10,762 nucleotides of DNA, from assembly GCA_964466595.1 (NCBI GenBank), contig CAYXNR010000062.1, forward strand, positions 1 to 10,762. The letters are read 5' to 3'. Below the pieces are notes generated by a model. It ran no database searches. It worked only from the letters and a program-made list of their open reading frames with translations, and was not told the DNA's origin. Both the position numbers and the translations under genes were made by a program. This document shows, piece after piece, positions 7,060 to 10,762 of the stretch (the first letter of the stretch is position 1; each line of letters opens with the position of its first letter). Source of the stretch: JABDGC01 sp964466595 (GTDB taxonomy: Bacteria > Pseudomonadota > Gammaproteobacteria > DSM-16500).

Positions 7060-7135
7060 TTTGTTGAATAACTCAGGCTGATTTGCACCCCCTCCCGCCA
7101 CGCTTTTTGTGGAGGGAGGGGTAGGGGTGGGAGGT
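7060..7135 (+). repeat. Left inverted arm with internal hairpin
   Basis: This arm matches the reverse complement of 7251-7326 except for two bases (G at 7097 and T at 7122). Within it CCCCTCCCGCCAC (7089-7101) pairs with GTGGAGGGAGGGG (7109-7121) around a 7-base loop with one G-A mismatch, a 13-bp stem. The G-rich side continues into a quadruplex-type run. Confidence 0.9.
7114..7131 (+). other. Potential G-quadruplex motif
   Basis: Four G runs of 3, 4, 4 and 3 (7114-7116, 7118-7121, 7124-7127, 7129-7131) are separated by loops of 1, 2 and 1 bases, which fits the G3+N1-7 rule. The mirror copy on the minus strand lies at 7255-7272. Folding is predicted from pattern only. Confidence 0.55.
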
Positions 7136-7137
7136 TC

Positions 7138-7236
7138 TTATACCAAATCGATTTCCCGCAGCGTTTTTATTGCTATTTCAGCTAAACTGCGACGATGATA
7201 GCCAACTTTTGCTTTCCATTCAGCAGTCCCAATTCC
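7138..7236 (-). pseudogene. IS5-family transposase C-terminal relic
   Basis: On the minus strand 32 codons plus a stop (TAA at 7138-7140) read through a DDE transposase C1 region: AEWKAKVGYHRRSLAEIAIK. The IS4/IS5 signature Y-(2)-R-(3)-E-(6)-K is present as Y13, R16, E20 and R27 (K replaced by R), with residues counted from the codon at 7236. E20 would be the catalytic glutamate. The frame is closed upstream by TAG at 7237-7239 and the rest of a transposase of about 300 residues is missing, so it is non-functional. The stop is followed within a few bases by the inverted arm, as expected for the end of an IS. Confidence 0.75.
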
Positions 7237-7250
7237 CTATTCCTTTTTTT

Positions 7251-7326
7251 ACCTCCCACCCCTGCCCCTCCCTCCACAAAAAGCGTGGAGGGAGGGGGTG
7301 CAAATCAGCCTGAGTTATTCAACAAA
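7251..7326 (-). repeat. Right inverted arm with perfect 13-bp hairpin
   Basis: This is the partner of 7060-7135. CCCCTCCCTCCAC (7265-7277) and GTGGAGGGAGGGG (7285-7297) form a perfect 13-bp stem with the loop AAAAAGC. No T tract follows the stem, so it does not look like an intrinsic terminator, though it could impede transcription or protect RNA ends. Confidence 0.9.
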
Positions 7327-7360
7327 GCCAGCCAGATCCTCCCCAAACCCTTCTATGATC

Positions 7361-7366
7361 TATACT
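7361..7366 (+). promoter_or_regulatory. Possible -10 element for the second coiled-coil gene
   Basis: TATACT (5 of 6 to TATAAT) lies 91 bases before the ATG at 7457 and just outside the IS-derived element. No good -35 stands at 16-18 bases, where the sequence is C-rich, so an activator or a different promoter would be needed. The same hexamer is the -10 proposed at 3340-3345. Confidence 0.25.
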
Positions 7367-7456
7367 AAATAAATAGTGACTGAGGCAGCCACACTGCCTT
7401 CGTCTAAGTACTTGTATAAAAAGCAAATAAAATAAAAGATCAAAACGGGGGTGTTT

Positions 7457-10400
7457 ATGTCCGCAAGTGGTAATGCTCCACAACCCAAAAAGGCTGCTGC
7501 AAAAGATCCAGCCCTAGCTTCCAAAGAGCTTTCTGAGCTTGTCAACGACATTCTTAACCTTGATGTCGCGGCTTCAGATATTACCATCGATTTTAAGGGC
7601 AGCCCTTTTGACAAAAAAATAGAAGCTTTGAAGGCTGAATTAAAAACAAGTTGCGAAGCAAAGGGATGGAATAGTATCCCGTCTACTACTGATCCTAGCA
7701 AAACAGTCCAAGAGAAAGTCCTCGATTTTTACGAAAACCAAGCCAGGCAGCTTTTCAAAGACCACCTTCATGAGGAAGCGCTTCAAGGAACGGCTTATGA
7801 TCCACAGAAATGGGAAAAGAAAATTGCGAATTTAGGAAGTGAGCTGGGTGGGTATATTGAAAAAGAAGCAGGGTTTTCAGAAAACTTATTAGAGAAGCAG
7901 CGGGCTTTACAAAAAGCTATACAGGATGCTCGAGCAGGAGAAGAGTTTAAATTACCCAAGGATGATGCTCGGCTAGACCAAAGACTAGATGAGCTAGAGG
8001 TAAAACAGCAAAACGCAAGTCAGGCCTTTTCTACGGCAAATATGGCTAAAAAGCAGAGTGGGGAACGCGCTAAGTTAGCCGAGGCTGTGAAATCTTGGAA
8101 GGAATCGGCATCGGAAGCGGAATGGAAAAAAGATAATGAGCGTCTTAAGGAGCTTCAAGCGCAAATTCAACAGAAAGAACAGGATGATCAAAAAAATGAT
8201 GCAGATGTTGAACAGTTTTTGCCGGCTGGTGATGACGATGGTGAAGCAACGCTTAAGAGTTTAAGGAAGAAAGAAGCTAGCTTTAGTAAAGAAAAACAAA
8301 AGCTAGAGGAGAAGATAGAGAGGGCTAAACGCAAGCTAAACGAAAAGCTTCAGCCTGATTATGCAAAAGCAAAAAAGGAAAGAGAAGACGCTGGTCTTCC
8401 TGATCCTAAAGCACAACAGGAGCTTAATTTGGATGTAGCAAAAAATGAAGAAAGCGCGCGACTAAAAGTATCCGCTCAAGAAAAAATAATAGAAGGCCTA
8501 CAAGCACAGTTAGCAGCAGAAACTCAAAAGTTTGAACCTGATAAAGTAAATCTTCAAACTCTTGAGAACTGGAAAACTACCAAGGCAGATCTTGAAACAC
8601 TTCAGCAAGAAAATGAAACGCTTCAAGCAAAGGTTGACGAGCAAGGAAAACTACGAGACCAAGAGGCAAAAATTCCAGCCCACCTGAAGCCAGCATTTAA
8701 TCGCATGAAAGAGCTCAGATCTCTCTCTCAGCAGGTAGAACAGTCTTCAGCTTTGAATGTTGAAGTAAAAGGACAACAGTCAACCTTGAAAGATCCTGCT
8801 GAGGCTAAACAATTAGCTGAAGAAGTTGCTGGTGTTGCTGCACAGGTTTTTAAGCAGGAATTGTTTGACTTGAAGATAGAAGCTAAGGATGATATTTCTT
8901 TACAAATCGATGCTGCCGCTACGCTTCTCAACGAAAAATTAGATCTGCACATTAAGAAGCTCGCAGCTGATCCTAATGTAGATCAAGAAACTAAAAATCA
9001 AATTACTGCAATCTCGCCAAGGGCTAGTGAAACAGAAAAATTTGCTGTCTATAAAGATTTAGCTGAGAAGTATGACCTGTTGAAGGACTCAGAGCCTCTT
9101 AAACAGTTAGCAACTCACACCCAAACTCTCATAGAGATTGAGAACGGCATTAACAATCCTTCACGTGAAACTCTAGAAAAACAATTAGAGCACTTACAAA
9201 AACTTTCCGAACAACAGTTCGAAAAGCAAACTAACGGATATCTGAAGCAGGTAGAAAAAGATGCTGATGAGAATCTGAATCAATTTAAGAACGTTCAAGC
9301 GAATCAGTTAGGAAGCCAGAAAAGCTTACAAGGCGATTTAGATACACAAGCAACGGCCTTGCTACAAGAATTACAAACGAAACTTAATGCAACTCAGGAT
9401 TCTGCTGAGCAGCAAAAAATTCAAGCACAAATCGACTCTATCAAGTATGCACGACAGGAAGCAACACAAGCTGCTGATTTAGCCCTCAACAAAAGCAAAG
9501 ATCTACAGAAAGACATACAAGCCAAGACCGACGAAGCGCTCAAGCAATCAGCTGCTGAACACTTTATCTTTATAAAAGACCATCTAAACAAACAAAAGAC
9601 CTATCTTCGCACCAATCATCTTCGTAAACACGGGAGGTGGGGACTAGATGATAAGCAGTATTATGCTATTGGATCCTTTGATCCCGATACTAACAATAAA
9701 AGAAAAAATATCCGTGACGGTAGAGAAGAGCATGGATTTTTGGGAGGAGGCAAGGGTGAAACGGTAGCTATTTTAGAGTCCGGTCTGGTTTATACTCACC
9801 AAGGAAGTGATTGCGAAATTTATCTTTCTGAAGAAAAGGATGGTCAACGCCAAGCGAAGGTAATTGATGGACCAAGTTCCTTAGGTATATTAGGGGGATT
9901 AAAAAAAGAGGTATATAAAAATCAAAGACGAGAAGAGATTGATCTTCTCATGTCTACCGGTGAAACCTCAATTAAACTGATGCCGACTGATTTAAAAGCG
10001 TTTAAAGAGCATAATTCTAGTGATCAGAAATTACTGACGCAAATGTTAGAGCTGCGTCTCGATGTGATAGCAGAAAAGCAGCTGAGTGTTTTTTCCCTTG
10101 ATAAGATGCCCACTTCTAAGGAATTGGCGCAATTTAAAAATAGCTTTTTGCTTATCGAAAACCCGCCGCATCACACTTTTGCGTATGTGAATGATGAAGG
10201 CAAAATAGAGGATAAAGATAAGCAGGATTTAGACCATAATCCTTTAAAGCCCCCTGCCGCAGTAAGTGATTCGCCTAAAATCGTAGCCGGCGCCAAGGTG
10301 AAAAGAATCACCCTCAACAATACAGATCACCTTGATCAGCTGCGAGCCCTCAACCCCGAAGCAGTAGCAAAGGCTATGGGCAAGACAGGCTTAGATATCG

Positions 10401-10762
10401 ATATTCCACAAACTCAAAAAGATATTGCCGATCTACAAAGAAAAGGCTTGATTACAGGCAAGCAGGCAAAAAAATTAATTAAAAAACTCGATTCCCTCGG
10501 ACGTAATTACGATGTGCAAAAACAATTAGTCAAATCCGCCGATCAAACCCAGGTTCCAGCGAATGACCCGAAGAGCGGAGACCTCGTTGGTGTGCAGCCG
10601 CAGCAAGCGGGAGCACAGCCAGGAGCGCAGGCAGGAGCACAGGCAGGATCACCTTCATTAATGTCGACACCGGGTGTTGTACCACCAGTTCCACCAGTTA
10701 CTACTTTTTCAAGTGGTGCCTCAACAGCAACAGCTGGTGCACCAACAGCGCAGCGAGAAGGA
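7457..10762 (+). CDS. Large coiled-coil protein, paralogue 2 (3' end beyond window)
   Basis: The frame opens at ATG 7457 (GGGGG Shine-Dalgarno at 7447-7451, 5 bases away) and stays open for 1102 codons to the window edge, so the C-terminus is missing. It is a clear paralogue of the 4264-7035 product: the N-terminus (MSASGNAPQPKK against MSASHAPQAKK), SPFDKKIEALKAELK, W214, coiled coil about 571-716, DGREEH at 754-759, LLTQMLELRLD, and GLDIDIPQTQKD all align. Differences are an extra, mostly charged coiled-coil stretch of about 174 residues between W214 and IPAHLKP (406), and a different tail from about residue 1039. That tail is low-complexity Q/G/A/P/S/T sequence with GAQ repeats and a PPVPPV run. 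No signal peptide or membrane segment is visible. Function unknown; same effector hypothesis as its neighbour. Confidence 0.8.
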   Translation, partial: MSASGNAPQPKKAAAKDPALASKELSELVNDILNLDVAASDITIDFKGSPFDKKIEALKAELKTSCEAKGWNSIPSTTDPSKTVQEKVLDFYENQARQLFKDHLHEEALQGTAYDPQKWEKKIANLGSELGGYIEKEAGFSENLLEKQRALQKAIQDARAGEEFKLPKDDARLDQRLDELEVKQQNASQAFSTANMAKKQSGERAKLAEAVKSWKESASEAEWKKDNERLKELQAQIQQKEQDDQKNDADVEQFLPAGDDDGEATLKSLRKKEASFSKEKQKLEEKIERAKRKLNEKLQPDYAKAKKEREDAGLPDPKAQQELNLDVAKNEESARLKVSAQEKIIEGLQAQLAAETQKFEPDKVNLQTLENWKTTKADLETLQQENETLQAKVDEQGKLRDQEAKIPAHLKPAFNRMKELRSLSQQVEQSSALNVEVKGQQSTLKDPAEAKQLAEEVAGVAAQVFKQELFDLKIEAKDDISLQIDAAATLLNEKLDLHIKKLAADPNVDQETKNQITAISPRASETEKFAVYKDLAEKYDLLKDSEPLKQLATHTQTLIEIENGINNPSRETLEKQLEHLQKLSEQQFEKQTNGYLKQVEKDADENLNQFKNVQANQLGSQKSLQGDLDTQATALLQELQTKLNATQDSAEQQKIQAQIDSIKYARQEATQAADLALNKSKDLQKDIQAKTDEALKQSAAEHFIFIKDHLNKQKTYLRTNHLRKHGRWGLDDKQYYAIGSFDPDTNNKRKNIRDGREEHGFLGGGKGETVAILESGLVYTHQGSDCEIYLSEEKDGQRQAKVIDGPSSLGILGGLKKEVYKNQRREEIDLLMSTGETSIKLMPTDLKAFKEHNSSDQKLLTQMLELRLDVIAEKQLSVFSLDKMPTSKELAQFKNSFLLIENPPHHTFAYVNDEGKIEDKDKQDLDHNPLKPPAAVSDSPKIVAGAKVKRITLNNTDHLDQLRALNPEAVAKAMGKTGLDIDIPQTQKDIADLQRKGLITGKQAKKLIKKLDSLGRNYDVQKQLVKSADQTQVPANDPKSGDLVGVQPQQAGAQPGAQAGAQAGSPSLMSTPGVVPPVPPVTTFSSGASTATAGAPTAQREG
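10610..10645 (+). repeat. Three 12-bp tandem repeats coding GAQ(P/A)
   Basis: GGAGCACAGCCA, GGAGCGCAGGCA and GGAGCACAGGCA follow each other in frame and encode GAQP-GAQA-GAQA in the tail of paralogue 2. Only two positions vary among copies, so slippage-driven length change is likely. Confidence 0.8.

Larger units (their letters stand above)
7060..7326. mobile_element. Decayed IS5-related, MITE-like element with 76-bp inverted arms
   Basis: The 267-base segment has near-identical inverted arms (7060-7135 and 7251-7326; two mismatches) around 115 bases. Read inward from 7329 on the minus strand the outer end is GGCTTTGTTGAATAAC, which resembles the IS903/IS5 terminal repeat as I remember it. 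The left end (7056 onwards) is close but has an extra T and lost the C. Between the arms is a transposase relic on the minus strand. I found no convincing 9-bp target duplication. It lies between the two coiled-coil paralogues and is either a degraded IS or a derived non-autonomous element. Confidence 0.7.

Noticed and set aside
7265..7297. Perfect hairpin as an intrinsic terminator
   Set aside because: No T tract follows the stem in either direction, and it is part of the repeated arm.
7047..7338. 9-bp target site duplication around the element
   Set aside because: The flanking 9-mers (AAGCAGCCC and AGCCAGATC) do not match well enough.
7360..7701. Minus-strand frame of 113 codons across the start of paralogue 2
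   Set aside because: It is the antisense shadow of the conserved N-terminal block; the matching antisense frame at 4275-4505 under paralogue 1 mirrors the same homology.

Overview
The window reads as chromosomal DNA of a gammaproteobacterium. The gammaproteobacterial three-gene feoABC layout, with a FeoB whose gate motifs resemble those I know from Escherichia coli, supports this. Two large paralogous soluble coiled-coil proteins, one ending in an acidic E-block-like tail, hint at a host-associated Legionellales/Coxiellaceae-type bacterium with a Dot/Icm system. That narrower placement is inference only.

Layout. Positions 1-149 hold no intact gene. At 150-476 (minus) is a Phd/YefM-type antitoxin joined to a UPF0175-type C-terminus, with no toxin next to it. 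The intergenic strip 477-637 holds two divergent control regions: a 12-bp inverted repeat over the antitoxin promoter, and a textbook 7-1-7 Fur box next to a TTGACA-N17-GATACT promoter for feo. The operon feoA (638-865), feoB (870-3068), feoC (3082-3297) encodes ferrous iron uptake. The Fur box predicts expression when iron is scarce.

A second unit follows on the same strand. It has a candidate promoter at 3317-3345, a 285-residue protein with an N-terminal putative Ig (He_PIG-like) domain (3365-4222), then a 923-residue coiled-coil protein (4264-7035). After it sits a small decayed mobile element (7060-7326). This element has 76-bp inverted arms, each with its own G/C hairpin and a G-quadruplex-type run, around a 33-codon relic of an IS5-type transposase (YREK signature visible). 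Beyond the element a second, longer paralogue of the coiled-coil protein begins at 7457 and is still open at the window end (1102 codons).

The feo genes form an ordinary iron-uptake operon. The part that looks undescribed is the second half: a tandem pair of large paralogues sharing an N-terminal block, a central coiled coil, a globular block with a DGREEH motif and a C-terminal helical block. They differ by a coiled-coil insertion of about 174 residues and by completely different tails, and they are split by the IS-derived element. I do not recognise their family, and a secreted effector role is a hypothesis.
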